Shown: positions 39,727 to 49,250 of the stretch, piece after piece | How positions within the stretch are numbered: position 1 is the first letter of the stretch | How the letters are laid out: each line of letters begins with the position of its first letter | Assembly (NCBI RefSeq): GCF_013409045.1 | Contig: NZ_JACCBT010000001.1 | Location: 310,001-374,000, forward strand | Length of the DNA stretch: 64,000 bases | Origin: Actinomadura citrea | Lineage (GTDB): Bacteria; Actinomycetota; Actinomycetes; Streptosporangiales; Streptosporangiaceae | Direction of reading: 5' to 3' | The notes under the pieces: model-generated | Database searches by the model: none | What the model saw: only the letters and a program-made list of their open reading frames with translations | Told to the model about the DNA's origin: nothing | Program-made: the position numbers and the translations under genes

Positions 39727-41150
39727 CCGCCTCGCGCGACGTGCTGGTCGTGGGCGGCGGCCCGGCGGGGCTGTCGGCCGCGGCCCGGCTGGCCGCCGCC
39801 GGGCTCGGCGTGACCCTCGTCGACGAGCAGCCCGAGCTCGGCGGCCAGTACTACCGCCGCCCGTCGCCCGCCGTGCTGCGCGAGCACGGCGATCACCGCC
39901 CGGAGGGCGGGCGGCTGATCGCGCACGTGCGGAGCCTCGGCGTCGACTGCCTGACGGGCCACCTGGTCTGGGGAGTCGACGACGACGGACGGACGCTCCT
40001 CGCCACCGGCCCGGACGGGACCCCGGTCCGGCTGCGCGCACGCCACGTGATCGTGGCCACCGGCGCCTACGAACGGACCCACCCGTTCCCCGGCTGGCAG
40101 CTTCCCGGCGTCACGACGCCCGGGTTCGCCCAGCACCTGGCCGCCGCCGACGGCACCCCGCCGGGCAGGCGGGTGCTGGTCGCCGGGTCGGGCCCCTTCC
40201 TGCTGCCCGTCGCCTGCTCGCTGCTGGCCGCCGGCGCCGACGTGGTCGGCGTGGCGGAGGCCGGGCACCCCTACCGGCCGTCGCTGCGGGCCGCCCCGGC
40301 GCTGCGGCATCCCGCCCGGCTCCGCGAGCTGGCGGGATACGTGGCGCGCCTGGCCCGTGCGCGCGTTCCGCTCTGGCAGGGGCGCGTGGTGAACGGGGCC
40401 GCGGGCGGTGACCGCGTCACGTCGGTCACGCTCGCCGCCACCGTTGATCCGGGACGGCCGTTGCGGACGCTGGACGTCGACGCCCTCTGCGTCGGCTACG
40501 GCTTCCGGCCGCAGACCGAGCTGGCCCGCCTGCTCGGCTGCGAGATCAGCGCCGACGCCGTGACCGGCGACGCCGAACCCGTCACCGACGCCTTCGGCCG
40601 CACGAGCCGCCCCGGCGTGTACGTGGTCGGTGAGGCGGCGGGCGTCGGCGGCGTCCACCGGGCCCGCGTCCGCGGGGCGATGGCCGCCGCGCACATCCTC
40701 CTCCGAGAGGGGAGCCCCGCCGCCCCGGGCCCCCGGGAGATCGCCCGGCTCGCCGCGCAGGGCCGCGCGCTCACCCGGTTCACGGCGATGAGCGACGCCC
40801 TGTACCCGAGCCCTGCCCGGTTGCAGGAGGTGCTCGCGGCCACCCTGGACGACGACACGATCGTGTGCCGCTGCGAGGCGGTGACCGCCGCCGCCGTGCG
40901 CTCCGCCGCCGCGGAGCGGGCCGGTGGCGATCTGAACGCCGCGAAGTCCTGGTCGCGCGCCGGGATGGGGCCCTGCCAGGGCCGCTTCTGCGGGTTCGCC
41001 GTCGCCGGTCTCGTCCGCGACGCCGCGGAGGCCCCGCCCGCGGGCGGGGCGCGGTGCGGCGTACCGGTCTTCCCGGCGCGCCAGCCCGTCCGCCCCGTGC
41101 CCGTCGAGACGCTGCTCGCGCTCGGCGAGCAGGACGGGGGCGACGGATGA
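39723..41150 (+). CDS. FAD-dependent oxidoreductase subunit with BFD-like Fe-S end
   Basis: A 475-residue flavoprotein. GGGPAG (11-16) is the FAD dinucleotide motif; VIVATGAYERTHPFPGWQLPGV and VLVAGSGPFLLPVA mark the second nucleotide region. The C-terminus has CRCEAVT and MGPCQGRFCG, a BFD-like [2Fe-2S] domain. This matches the alpha subunit (HcnB/LhpE/SoxA-like) of heteromeric amine or D-hydroxyproline dehydrogenases. Overlaps with both neighbours (ATGA) indicate a stoichiometric complex. Confidence 0.9.
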   Translation: MTASRDVLVVGGGPAGLSAAARLAAAGLGVTLVDEQPELGGQYYRRPSPAVLREHGDHRPEGGRLIAHVRSLGVDCLTGHLVWGVDDDGRTLLATGPDGTPVRLRARHVIVATGAYERTHPFPGWQLPGVTTPGFAQHLAAADGTPPGRRVLVAGSGPFLLPVACSLLAAGADVVGVAEAGHPYRPSLRAAPALRHPARLRELAGYVARLARARVPLWQGRVVNGAAGGDRVTSVTLAATVDPGRPLRTLDVDALCVGYGFRPQTELARLLGCEISADAVTGDAEPVTDAFGRTSRPGVYVVGEAAGVGGVHRARVRGAMAAAHILLREGSPAAPGPREIARLAAQGRALTRFTAMSDALYPSPARLQEVLAATLDDDTIVCRCEAVTAAAVRSAAAERAGGDLNAAKSWSRAGMGPCQGRFCGFAVAGLVRDAAEAPPAGGARCGVPVFPARQPVRPVPVETLLALGEQDGGDG

Positions 41151-42325
41151 GCGCGCAGACCGCCGACGTGGTCGTGATCGGCGCCGGGGTGCTGGGCGGC
41201 GCGGCCGCCTTCCATCTCGCCCTGGGCGGGCACCGGGTGATCGTCCTGGACCGCGGCGCTCCGGGCCGGGAGGGATCGGGCACAACAGCGGGTAACCTGC
41301 ACGTCCAGGCCGTCCACACCCGGCGGCCGGGGCAGGAGGTCCCGCTCGACAGCGCCCGGTTCCTGCCTCTCCAGCGTGCCGCGAGCGACCGGTGGAACTC
41401 GGTCGAGGCGGAGCTGGAGGCCTCGGTGGAACTGCGCCGCAGCGGCGGTTTCACCATCGCCGAGACGCCCGAGCAGCGTGCCGAGCTGATCGCCAAGCAC
41501 GCGTGGGAGGAACGGGCCGGGATCCGCACCGAGGTCCTGGACGGCGACGGGGCCCGCGCCGCGCTGCCGCTGCTCGGCCCCACCGTCACCGCGGCCACCT
41601 GGTGTCCGCTGGACGGGTACGCCAACCCGCTGCTGACCACCCCCGCCTACCTGGCGGCGGCGGTGCGGCACGGAGCCCGGCTGCACCCGTTCTGCCCCGT
41701 CCGCGCCGTGGAACGTTCCGGATCGGGCTGGCGGGTCACCGCCGGGGACCTCACCGTCGAGGCCCCGCACGTGGTCGACGTGGCCGGGCCCTGGCTCGGG
41801 GAGATCGCCGCGCTGGCGGGGATCGGCCTGCGGATGACGCCCGTCGCCATCCAGATGCACGTGACCGTGCGGCTGCCCGAGACGCTGCGGTACCTCGTCC
41901 AGCACATCGGCGAGGGCCTGTCGGTCAAGCAGGTCACCGCGGGGAACCTGCTGATCGGAGGCGGCTGGCCCGCCCTGCGGCTGGACCCCGACGGCCGGAG
42001 CCCGGTCAGCCTGTCCAGCGTCCTCGGCAACGTCGCCCAGGCCGCCCGTGTCCTGCCGTTCGTGCGGGACCTGCGCCTGCTGCGGACGTGGGCCGGCCCC
42101 CTGGCCGCCACCCCGGACGAGATGCCGGTGATCGGGGAGGTGCCGGGCGCGCCCGGCTTCCTGGTCGCGGGCGGAACCTACGCCTTCACGTTCGCCCCGC
42201 TGTGGGGCGAGACCCTGCGCTGCCTGGTCGAGGGGAAGCCGGCCCCGGTCGACGTCCGCGACCTCGGGCCGGACCGGCTCCTGGAGCCCGCCGCGCCCGC
42301 CGCGCCTTATGAGGAGGCCCGATGA
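41147..42325 (+). CDS. FAD-dependent amine/D-amino acid dehydrogenase catalytic subunit
   Basis: A 392-residue DAO-family flavoprotein (DadA/SoxB/HcnC/LhpB-like). GAGVLG (12-17) binds FAD; HVVDVAGPWLGEIAALAGI and the late GTYAFTFAPLWGETL are typical of the family. It should oxidise the amine substrate and hand electrons to the two preceding subunits. Substrates in the family include sarcosine, glycine (HCN synthase), D-amino acids and cis-4-hydroxy-D-proline. Starts ATG 41147 inside the previous stop; ends overlapping the amidohydrolase. Confidence 0.9.
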   Translation: MSAQTADVVVIGAGVLGGAAAFHLALGGHRVIVLDRGAPGREGSGTTAGNLHVQAVHTRRPGQEVPLDSARFLPLQRAASDRWNSVEAELEASVELRRSGGFTIAETPEQRAELIAKHAWEERAGIRTEVLDGDGARAALPLLGPTVTAATWCPLDGYANPLLTTPAYLAAAVRHGARLHPFCPVRAVERSGSGWRVTAGDLTVEAPHVVDVAGPWLGEIAALAGIGLRMTPVAIQMHVTVRLPETLRYLVQHIGEGLSVKQVTAGNLLIGGGWPALRLDPDGRSPVSLSSVLGNVAQAARVLPFVRDLRLLRTWAGPLAATPDEMPVIGEVPGAPGFLVAGGTYAFTFAPLWGETLRCLVEGKPAPVDVRDLGPDRLLEPAAPAAPYEEAR

Positions 42326-43650
42326 GAGAGGAGACAGCGGTGCCGACAACGACCACCGCGCGGCGGCCCGTGCCGCGGGAGGGGACCCTCTGGCTGACCG
42401 GCGGGCACGTCGTCGACGTGCTCGGCGGGACGGTCCGCCGCAACGCCAACGTCGCGGTCGCGGCGGGCCGGATCGAGAAGATCACCACCGAGGCGCCGGA
42501 GCCGGGCGCCCAGCGCGTCGATCTCGGCGGCCGGTACCTGCTGCCCGGCCTGATCTCGGTGCACACGCACCTGTCGGTCGTGTACCCGTTCTCCGCCACC
42601 GACGAGGCCGAGAGTCCCGGCCTGACCGCGATGCGAGCCCTGTCACGGGCGCAGGACGCGCTGCACGCGGGCGTCACGTCGATCCGCTGCGTCCACGAGC
42701 AGAACCGCGCCGACCTGCTCGTCCGCACCGGCGTCGAGCAGGGCTGGGTGGACGCGCCCCGCATCATCGGCGCGGGCCGCGCCGTCTCCACCACCGGCGG
42801 CCACGGCCACGGCTCCGCCTGCTCCTACGCCGACGGCCACGACGGCTTCCTGCGCGCGGCGCGCACGGAGCTGGCCGCGGGCGCGGACCTGATCAAGGTG
42901 TTCATCACCGGCGGCATCGCGCACGAGGGCGAGTCGTTCACCGGCGCCCAGATGACGCTGGACGAGATGCGCGGGGTGGTGCGGGCCGCGCAGGAGCACG
43001 GCACCTACGTCACCGCGCACGCGGGGTCGGGGTCGGCGATCCGGGAGGCGCTCGCCGCCGGGGTCCGCGGCTACGAGCACGCCTACGAGCTGGACGACGC
43101 CACCGCGAAGGAGATGGCCGAGCGGCGCGTCTTCCTCACCCCCACCCTGTGCGTCACCCGCTGCCCCGACTGGATGGCCGAGCACTCCTTCAGCGAGTGG
43201 CAGATCCAGCGCGCCCTGGAGGTCGGCCCCGGCCACCTCGCCAGCATCCGCCGGGCGGTCGCCGCGGGCATCGCCGACCCGCGGGACCCGGGCGCACCCG
43301 GGATCACCATGCTCGCCGGCACGGACTACCCGCCGGGCGAGCCCATCGAGGACACCGTCGTCGCCGTCCGCGAGATGGAGTTCCTCACCGAGGCCGGGCT
43401 GAGCCCGGAACAGGCGCTGCGCGCCGGCACCAGCGACGCCGCCCGGCTCGTCGGCCTGCACGGCAAGGCCGGGGCGGTCGAGGAGGGCCTGCTCGCCGAC
43501 CTGATCGTCACCGACCGCGACCCGCTGTCGGACCTGTCCGCGCTGCGCCGCATCCCCTTCGTCATGCAGGGCGGACGCGTCGTCCGCGACGACCTGCCCG
43601 CCGCGCCGGCCGGACGGGCCGCCGCCGACGCCCCCGGAGGCACCCTGTGA
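42322..43650 (+). CDS. Metal-dependent amidohydrolase (imidazolonepropionase/prolidase-like)
   Basis: A 442-residue amidohydrolase. Metal ligands: HTH (His81, His83), Lys in LIKVFITGGI, His in YVTAHAGSGS, His in YEHAYELDD and Asp in LAGTDYPPG. The pattern fits the group that includes Xaa-Pro dipeptidases and imidazolonepropionase-like enzymes, which cut amide bonds next to cyclic residues. Overlaps both neighbours. In this cluster it may release the amino acid oxidised by the FAD complex (inference). Confidence 0.88.
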   Translation: MREETAVPTTTTARRPVPREGTLWLTGGHVVDVLGGTVRRNANVAVAAGRIEKITTEAPEPGAQRVDLGGRYLLPGLISVHTHLSVVYPFSATDEAESPGLTAMRALSRAQDALHAGVTSIRCVHEQNRADLLVRTGVEQGWVDAPRIIGAGRAVSTTGGHGHGSACSYADGHDGFLRAARTELAAGADLIKVFITGGIAHEGESFTGAQMTLDEMRGVVRAAQEHGTYVTAHAGSGSAIREALAAGVRGYEHAYELDDATAKEMAERRVFLTPTLCVTRCPDWMAEHSFSEWQIQRALEVGPGHLASIRRAVAAGIADPRDPGAPGITMLAGTDYPPGEPIEDTVVAVREMEFLTEAGLSPEQALRAGTSDAARLVGLHGKAGAVEEGLLADLIVTDRDPLSDLSALRRIPFVMQGGRVVRDDLPAAPAGRAAADAPGGTL

Positions 43651-45701
43651 CGTCCTCGCCCCGTACCCGGCTCGCGGTCGACATCGGCGGCACGTTCGTC
43701 GACGCCATCGCCTACGACGAGGGGACCGGCGAGCTGCGGCTGCACAAGGCCCCGACCACCCCGGACGCCCCCGCGCGGGGTGTCCTGGACGCCGTCGGCG
43801 GGCTCGCCGGCCGGCTGGACGACGTCGAGGCGTTCGTGCACGGCACCACGCTCGGGCTCAACGCCATCCTGCAGCGCCGCGGCGCCGACGTCGGGATCAT
43901 CACCAACGCCGGGTTCCGGGACCTGCTGGAGATCGCCCGCGCCAATGTGCCCGGCCAGCACATGTACGACTTCGCCTACGCGCCCCCGCCGCCGCTCGTC
44001 CCGCGCCGGCACCGGACGGGAGTGCCCGGCCGGATCGACGCCCAGGGCGCCGAGGTGGAGCCGCTCGACGAGGACGCCGTCCGCGAGGCGGGCCGGATCC
44101 TGGTCGAGGAGCACGGGCTGCGCTCCCTCGCCGTCTGCTTCCTGCACTCCTACGCCGAGCCCGCGCACGAGCGGCGCGCGGCGCAGATCCTGCGCGACGC
44201 CCACCCGGACGTGTCGATCTCGGTGTCGACCGACATCAGCCGGGAGTACCGGGAGTACGAGCGGACGAGCACCGCGACCCTGGACGCCTACATCCGGCCC
44301 GTCCTCAGCGACTACATCGGGGCCCTGGAGGGACGCCTCGGCGACGCCGGGCTCACCCGCCCGCTGCACATCATGCGGTCGGGCGGCGGCGCGATGACCG
44401 CCGAGCTGGCCCGCCGCGCCCCGCTGATGACGGTCCTGTCGGGTCCGGCGGGCGGCGTGGTCGGCGCCTCGTTCCTGGCCCGCGAGCTCGGCCGGGACAA
44501 GCTGATCTCCTTCGACGTCGGCGGCACCAGCGTGGACTGCTGCGTGATCGAGGACGGCTCCCCCGGCGAGGTGCACGAGGCCGCGATCGACGGCTTCCCG
44601 CTGCTCATCCCGATCTTCGACATCCGCACGGTCGGCGCGGGCGGCGGCTCCATCGCCTGGATGGACCACGGGCTGCTCAAGGTCGGGCCGCAGAGCGCCG
44701 GCGCGGTGCCCGGCCCCGTCGCCTACGGGGCCGGCGGCACCGAACCGACCGTGACCGACGCCGCGCTGGTGCTCGGCTACCTCGATCCGGCCGCGTTCCT
44801 CGGCGGCGACATGAGCATCGACGCGGACGCGGCCCGCGCCGCCGTGGCGGACAGGCTCGCCCGCCCGCTCGGCGTCGGGGTGACCGAGGCCGCCGCGAGC
44901 GTCCTGCGCGTCCTGCTCGCCCGGACGGTCGGCGCGCTCCGCGAGATCACGGTCGAGCGGGCCCTGGACCCCCGCGAGTTCGCGCTGCTGGCGTTCGGCG
45001 GCGCCGGCCCGCTGCTCGGCCCGATGCTGGCCCGCGAGATGGGCATCACCGAGACCGTCGTCCCGCAGGTCCCGGCGGCGTTCTCGGCGTTCGGGATGCT
45101 CATGTCGGACCTGGAGTACGAGTTCGCCACCACCGTGCTCAAGCCGCTCAGCGACGCCACCCTCGCCGAGCTGGAACCGGCCTTCGCCGATCTGGAGAAC
45201 CAGGGCGAGGAGGTGCTGTCGCTCCAGGGCGTCAAGCCGGAGGACCGCACCCTCGTCCGCCGCCTGGACGTCCGCTACCACGGCCAGGAGCACACGCTGG
45301 CCATCGACCTGCGGCCCGGGGACGACGCCGCCGCGATCCTCGACCGGTTCCACGAGCTGCACCGCGCCCGCTACGGGCACGCCATGCCGGACGGCGGGCA
45401 GATCCTCACGCTGCGGGTACGGGCGGTCGGCGTCCTGCCGAAGCCCGGCCTGCGCAGGCTCTCCGGCAGCGGCTCCGGCACGCCCGACCCCGCCGGGAGC
45501 CGCCCCGCCTTCGACGTCGCCACCGGCGAGACCGTGCCGTTCCCCGTCTACGAGCGGCAGGCCCTCGCGCCCGGCCACGTGGTGCCGGGGCCCGCGATCG
45601 TCGAGGAGGGCACCTCCACCACCGTGATCTTCAGTGACCAGCGGCTCACCGTGGACGTCCACGGCCACCTGCTGGTGAGCAGCCCGGAGACGGCCCAGTG
45701 A
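43647..45701 (+). CDS. hyuA: Hydantoinase/oxoprolinase A subunit
   Basis: A 684-residue protein from GTG 43647. LAVDIGGTFVDAIAYDEGTG is the N-terminal ATP-binding signature, followed by VHGTTLGLNAILQRRGADVG, RSGGGAMT, SGPAGGVVGA, ISFDVGGTSVDCC and AFGGAGPL. HyuA with HyuB forms ATP-dependent hydantoinases, N-methylhydantoinases, 5-oxoprolinases or acetone carboxylase-like enzymes. Length is normal and motifs intact. It overlaps the amidohydrolase (GTGA). Confidence 0.93.
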   Translation: MTSSPRTRLAVDIGGTFVDAIAYDEGTGELRLHKAPTTPDAPARGVLDAVGGLAGRLDDVEAFVHGTTLGLNAILQRRGADVGIITNAGFRDLLEIARANVPGQHMYDFAYAPPPPLVPRRHRTGVPGRIDAQGAEVEPLDEDAVREAGRILVEEHGLRSLAVCFLHSYAEPAHERRAAQILRDAHPDVSISVSTDISREYREYERTSTATLDAYIRPVLSDYIGALEGRLGDAGLTRPLHIMRSGGGAMTAELARRAPLMTVLSGPAGGVVGASFLARELGRDKLISFDVGGTSVDCCVIEDGSPGEVHEAAIDGFPLLIPIFDIRTVGAGGGSIAWMDHGLLKVGPQSAGAVPGPVAYGAGGTEPTVTDAALVLGYLDPAAFLGGDMSIDADAARAAVADRLARPLGVGVTEAAASVLRVLLARTVGALREITVERALDPREFALLAFGGAGPLLGPMLAREMGITETVVPQVPAAFSAFGMLMSDLEYEFATTVLKPLSDATLAELEPAFADLENQGEEVLSLQGVKPEDRTLVRRLDVRYHGQEHTLAIDLRPGDDAAAILDRFHELHRARYGHAMPDGGQILTLRVRAVGVLPKPGLRRLSGSGSGTPDPAGSRPAFDVATGETVPFPVYERQALAPGHVVPGPAIVEEGTSTTVIFSDQRLTVDVHGHLLVSSPETAQ

Positions 45702-45721
45702 GCCAGACAGGAGATGGTCCG

Positions 45722-47494
45722 ATGAGCACGACCCGGCCCGGCGGAGAGGCGGCGGCCGCGCTGGACGGCGCGACCGTCGAGGTGATCCGCAACTACCTGG
45801 TCTCCGTCGGCGAGCAGATGCGCCGCACGCTGGTGCGGGCCGCGTTCAACCCCGTGATCTACGAGGTCCTCGACTTCGGCATCTCGATCTACGACGGGGA
45901 CCTGGAGCTGATGGCCGAGGCCGCCGGGATCACCTCGTTCCTCGGCGCCAACGACCACGCGATCGTCAAGGGCGTCGAGTACGTGGGCCGGGAGAACCTC
46001 GCGCCCGGCGACGTCTACCTGCTCAACTACCCGTACTGGAGCGGCGCGCACTCCTACGACGCGATGCTGTTCGCGCCGGTGTTCCGGGAGGGCCGCGACG
46101 AGCCGTCCGCCTACCTCGCCGTCCGCGCCCACTGGATGGACCTCGGCGCGAAGGCCCCGGGCTACGTCCTCGACTCCACCGACATGCACCAGGAAGGGCT
46201 GATCTTCCCCGGCACGAGGATCGTGCACGGGGGCGAGGTCGTCCGCGACGTCGTCGAGCTGATCCGCTTCAACTCGCGGCTGCCGGACCTCACCGTCGGC
46301 GACTTCCACGCCCAACTCGCCGCCCTGCGCACCGGGGAGAACCGGCTCGCGCAGGTGTGGGACAAGTTCGGCGGCGAGGTCGTGGACCGGGCCGTCAAGC
46401 AGATCATCGAGCACGGTGAGCGCGTCGCGCGCACGGCGGTCGCCGCCCTGCCGGACGGCACCTGGACCGCCGCCGACTACTGCGACGACGACGGCATCAC
46501 CGACGACCTGATCCGCATGGAGGTCAGGGTCACCATCGACGGCGACCGGATGGAGGTCGACTTCAACGGCTCGGACGGCGCCGTGCTCGGCCCGGTGAAC
46601 CTTCCGATCGGGGCCACCGAGAGCCTCGCCAAGTCCACCTTCAAGGAGCTGACCACGCCGGACGAGCCGTCCAACGCCGGCCACTACCGGGCCCTGACCG
46701 TCAAGGCGGACCCGGGGAACTTCTTCCACGCCGTCTACCCGTCCGCGACCTTCACCCAGTGGAGCGGCATCGTCGCCTTCGAGCTGATCCACAAGGCGCT
46801 CGCGGGCGTCCTCGACTCGATCCCGGCCTCCTCCGGGGGCGACGAGCCCGGATTCATGGCCCTCGGCCACGACCCGCGCACCGGCGACGACTTCGTCATC
46901 AGCAACAACGAGGGCATCGGCTGGGGCGCGCGGCGGGACCACGACGGCGCCAACGCGCAGCAGCACCCGTCGCAGAGCGTGGTCCGCAACACCCCGATCG
47001 AGGTGCTGGAGCACAAGTCGACGGTCTTCCACGAGCGGCTGGAGCTGATCCCCGACTCCGGCGGCGCGGGCCGCTACCGCGGCGGCGTCGGCGTCCTGCG
47101 CGAGGTCCGCTACCTCGCCGACGGCGAGGTGCTGTCGATGAAGAAGAAGAGCAAGACGCGGCCGTGGGCGCTGCACGGCGGGCTGGAGCCCGAGCCCAGC
47201 GGGATGACGCTGTGGCCCGGAACCGACCGCGAGAAGCGGGTCGGCATGTACCGCGCCGCGATGCGGGCCGGCGACCGGTTCGTCAACCGCACCGCGGGCG
47301 GGGGCGGCCACGGCGACCCCCTCGACCGCGACCCCGCCGCCGTCGTCGCGGACGTCCTGGACGGCTACGTCACCGCCCAGGCCGCCGAGCGCGACTACGG
47401 CCTGGTCATCGCCCCCGACGGCTCCCACACCGAGACCCCGGCCCGCGCCGAACGGCGCCGGACGCAGCCCCCCGCCGATCGGCACGACACCTGA
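45722..47494 (+). CDS. hyuB: Hydantoinase/oxoprolinase B subunit
   Basis: A 590-residue HyuB. ATG 45722 follows AGGAGA; GTG 45698, overlapping the HyuA stop as GTGA, would add eight residues. Characteristic stretches: IRNYLVSVGEQMRRTLVRAA, PGDVYLLNYPYWSGAHSYDA, RVTIDGDRMEVDFNGSDGAV, AHQQHPSQS-like ANAQQHPSQSVVRNTPIEV and the end NRTAGGGGHGDPLDRDP. Works as a complex with HyuA, opening a cyclic amide with ATP. Confidence 0.93.
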   Translation: MSTTRPGGEAAAALDGATVEVIRNYLVSVGEQMRRTLVRAAFNPVIYEVLDFGISIYDGDLELMAEAAGITSFLGANDHAIVKGVEYVGRENLAPGDVYLLNYPYWSGAHSYDAMLFAPVFREGRDEPSAYLAVRAHWMDLGAKAPGYVLDSTDMHQEGLIFPGTRIVHGGEVVRDVVELIRFNSRLPDLTVGDFHAQLAALRTGENRLAQVWDKFGGEVVDRAVKQIIEHGERVARTAVAALPDGTWTAADYCDDDGITDDLIRMEVRVTIDGDRMEVDFNGSDGAVLGPVNLPIGATESLAKSTFKELTTPDEPSNAGHYRALTVKADPGNFFHAVYPSATFTQWSGIVAFELIHKALAGVLDSIPASSGGDEPGFMALGHDPRTGDDFVISNNEGIGWGARRDHDGANAQQHPSQSVVRNTPIEVLEHKSTVFHERLELIPDSGGAGRYRGGVGVLREVRYLADGEVLSMKKKSKTRPWALHGGLEPEPSGMTLWPGTDREKRVGMYRAAMRAGDRFVNRTAGGGGHGDPLDRDPAAVVADVLDGYVTAQAAERDYGLVIAPDGSHTETPARAERRRTQPPADRHDT

Positions 47495-47533
47495 CACCGT
47501 CCGCCCGGACACGTCCACGAAGGGGAGACACCA

Positions 47534-49159
47534 GTGCTCCACACAACTGTCACGGCCGGTGAGCCGTCGAGGACCAGGTGGTTCCCCGGTCCGCTCCGCA
47601 CCCGCGGACGCGCCGGGCTGCGGCTGACGGCCGTCCTCGCGGCGGGGGCGCTCGCCGCCGCCGCGTGCGGCGGCTCCGCCGGCGGGACCTCCGCCCGCAC
47701 CCAGACGCTGATCATCGCCGAGAACGAGCCGCCCGCGACGTTCGACCCCGTCCAGGCCGACAACTCCACGGTCGACGAGGTGGCCCGTCCCGCCTACGAC
47801 ACCCTCGTCAGGTACGACGCGAACAACAAGATCGTTCCGAGCGTGGCCACCGAGTGGAAGGTCTCCGGGGACGGCCGCTCCATCGACGTCACCCTGCGCG
47901 GGGACGTCACCTTCCACGACGGCGCGAAGCTCACCGCGGCCGACGTCCGGTACAGCCTGGACCGGATCAAGAAGCTGAAGGTGGGGGTCGCGTCGCTGCT
48001 GACGCCCTACGAGTCCACCACGGTCGCCGACGACACCCATCTGACGATCAAGCTGGCCCGGCCCTACGCCCCGATGATCCCCGCGCTGACCCGCGTGTAC
48101 GTGCTCAACGCCAAGCTGGTCGGCGCGCACGAGGGCGACGACCAGGGGCAGAAGTGGCTCGCCACCGCCGACGCCGGCTCGGGCCCCTACAGGCTGACCG
48201 GCTACACCGCCAACCAGGAGGCGAAGTACACCCAGTACGCCAAGTACTGGGGCGGCTTCTCCGGCCAGGCCAAGAACGTCGTGTTCCGGTACCTGCCGCA
48301 GGCCGCGACGCAGAAGAGCTCGCTGCTGGCCGGTGACATCGACATCGCGATGGACATCGACCCCAACGACTGGAAGTCCTTCGAGGGCAACGGCGGCTAC
48401 AAGGTCGACAAGGCCGACACCAACGTCCAGCTCTACGTGTTCTTCAAGATGAAGGACTCGCCGGTGTCGAGCAGGCCGCTGCGCGAGGCGATCGCGTCCG
48501 CCTACCAGTACGACCAGCACATCGGCTCGATCCTCAAGGGCGCCGGCAAGAAGGCGGTGGGCGTGCTGCCGTCCACGATGGCCTGCTTCGACTCGTCCGC
48601 CCCCCAGCCGGCGTACGACGTCGCCAAGGCGCAGGCGGCGCTGAAGTCCGCCGGGCTCTCCGGCGCCTCCCTCACGATGACCTACCTCAAGGCGACCGCC
48701 GAGATGGAACAGGCCGCCACGCTGCTCCAGTCCGACCTGGCCAAGGTCGGGATCAAGCTGAAGCTGGAGGCGATCACCTACCCCGAGCACGTGGAACGGC
48801 TGAAGAGCAACAAGACCACGCCCGACCTGGCCATGATCTACGCCTTCCCGCCCAACCCCGACCCCGACTCGGTCCTGTACCAGCTCTTCGACTCCAAGTT
48901 CATCAACAACGGGCAGAACACCGGCGGCTACGACAACCCGAAGGTCGACTCGCTGGTCGAGAAGGCCCAGGCCCTCACCGACGAGAACGAGCGCTGCGGC
49001 CTCTACAAGCAGGCGCAGCAGCTCATCGCGGCCGACGTCCCGTCGGTCAACATGTCCAACCCGCAGACCGTGACCGTCCTGCGCAAGGGCGTCGAGGGCT
49101 ACGCCTACCAGGCGTCGCACCACCAGACCGTCGACGTCTACGGCGTCAAGGTCGGCTGA
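47534..49159 (+). CDS. ABC transporter substrate-binding lipoprotein, dipeptide/oligopeptide type
   Basis: A 541-residue SBP family 5 protein from GTG 47534 (AAGGGGAG upstream). The signal ends in AGALAAAAC with lipid Cys45. The family 5 signature is seen at DVTFHDGAKLTAADVRYSLD, and the C-terminus keeps the usual ENERCGLYKQAQQLIAADVP. It captures the imported compound and delivers it to the two permeases downstream. Related proteins bind peptides, nickel, opines or glutathione. It starts the transport half of the cluster. Confidence 0.92.
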   Translation: MLHTTVTAGEPSRTRWFPGPLRTRGRAGLRLTAVLAAGALAAAACGGSAGGTSARTQTLIIAENEPPATFDPVQADNSTVDEVARPAYDTLVRYDANNKIVPSVATEWKVSGDGRSIDVTLRGDVTFHDGAKLTAADVRYSLDRIKKLKVGVASLLTPYESTTVADDTHLTIKLARPYAPMIPALTRVYVLNAKLVGAHEGDDQGQKWLATADAGSGPYRLTGYTANQEAKYTQYAKYWGGFSGQAKNVVFRYLPQAATQKSSLLAGDIDIAMDIDPNDWKSFEGNGGYKVDKADTNVQLYVFFKMKDSPVSSRPLREAIASAYQYDQHIGSILKGAGKKAVGVLPSTMACFDSSAPQPAYDVAKAQAALKSAGLSGASLTMTYLKATAEMEQAATLLQSDLAKVGIKLKLEAITYPEHVERLKSNKTTPDLAMIYAFPPNPDPDSVLYQLFDSKFINNGQNTGGYDNPKVDSLVEKAQALTDENERCGLYKQAQQLIAADVPSVNMSNPQTVTVLRKGVEGYAYQASHHQTVDVYGVKVG

Positions 49160-49250
49160 CCCGCCCGCGCCGGGCCCCCGGCCCCCCGCGGGGGACGCCG
49201 CGGGCCCGGCGCACACCATCCATGAGATCTCCAGCGAGGGGAGGCACGGC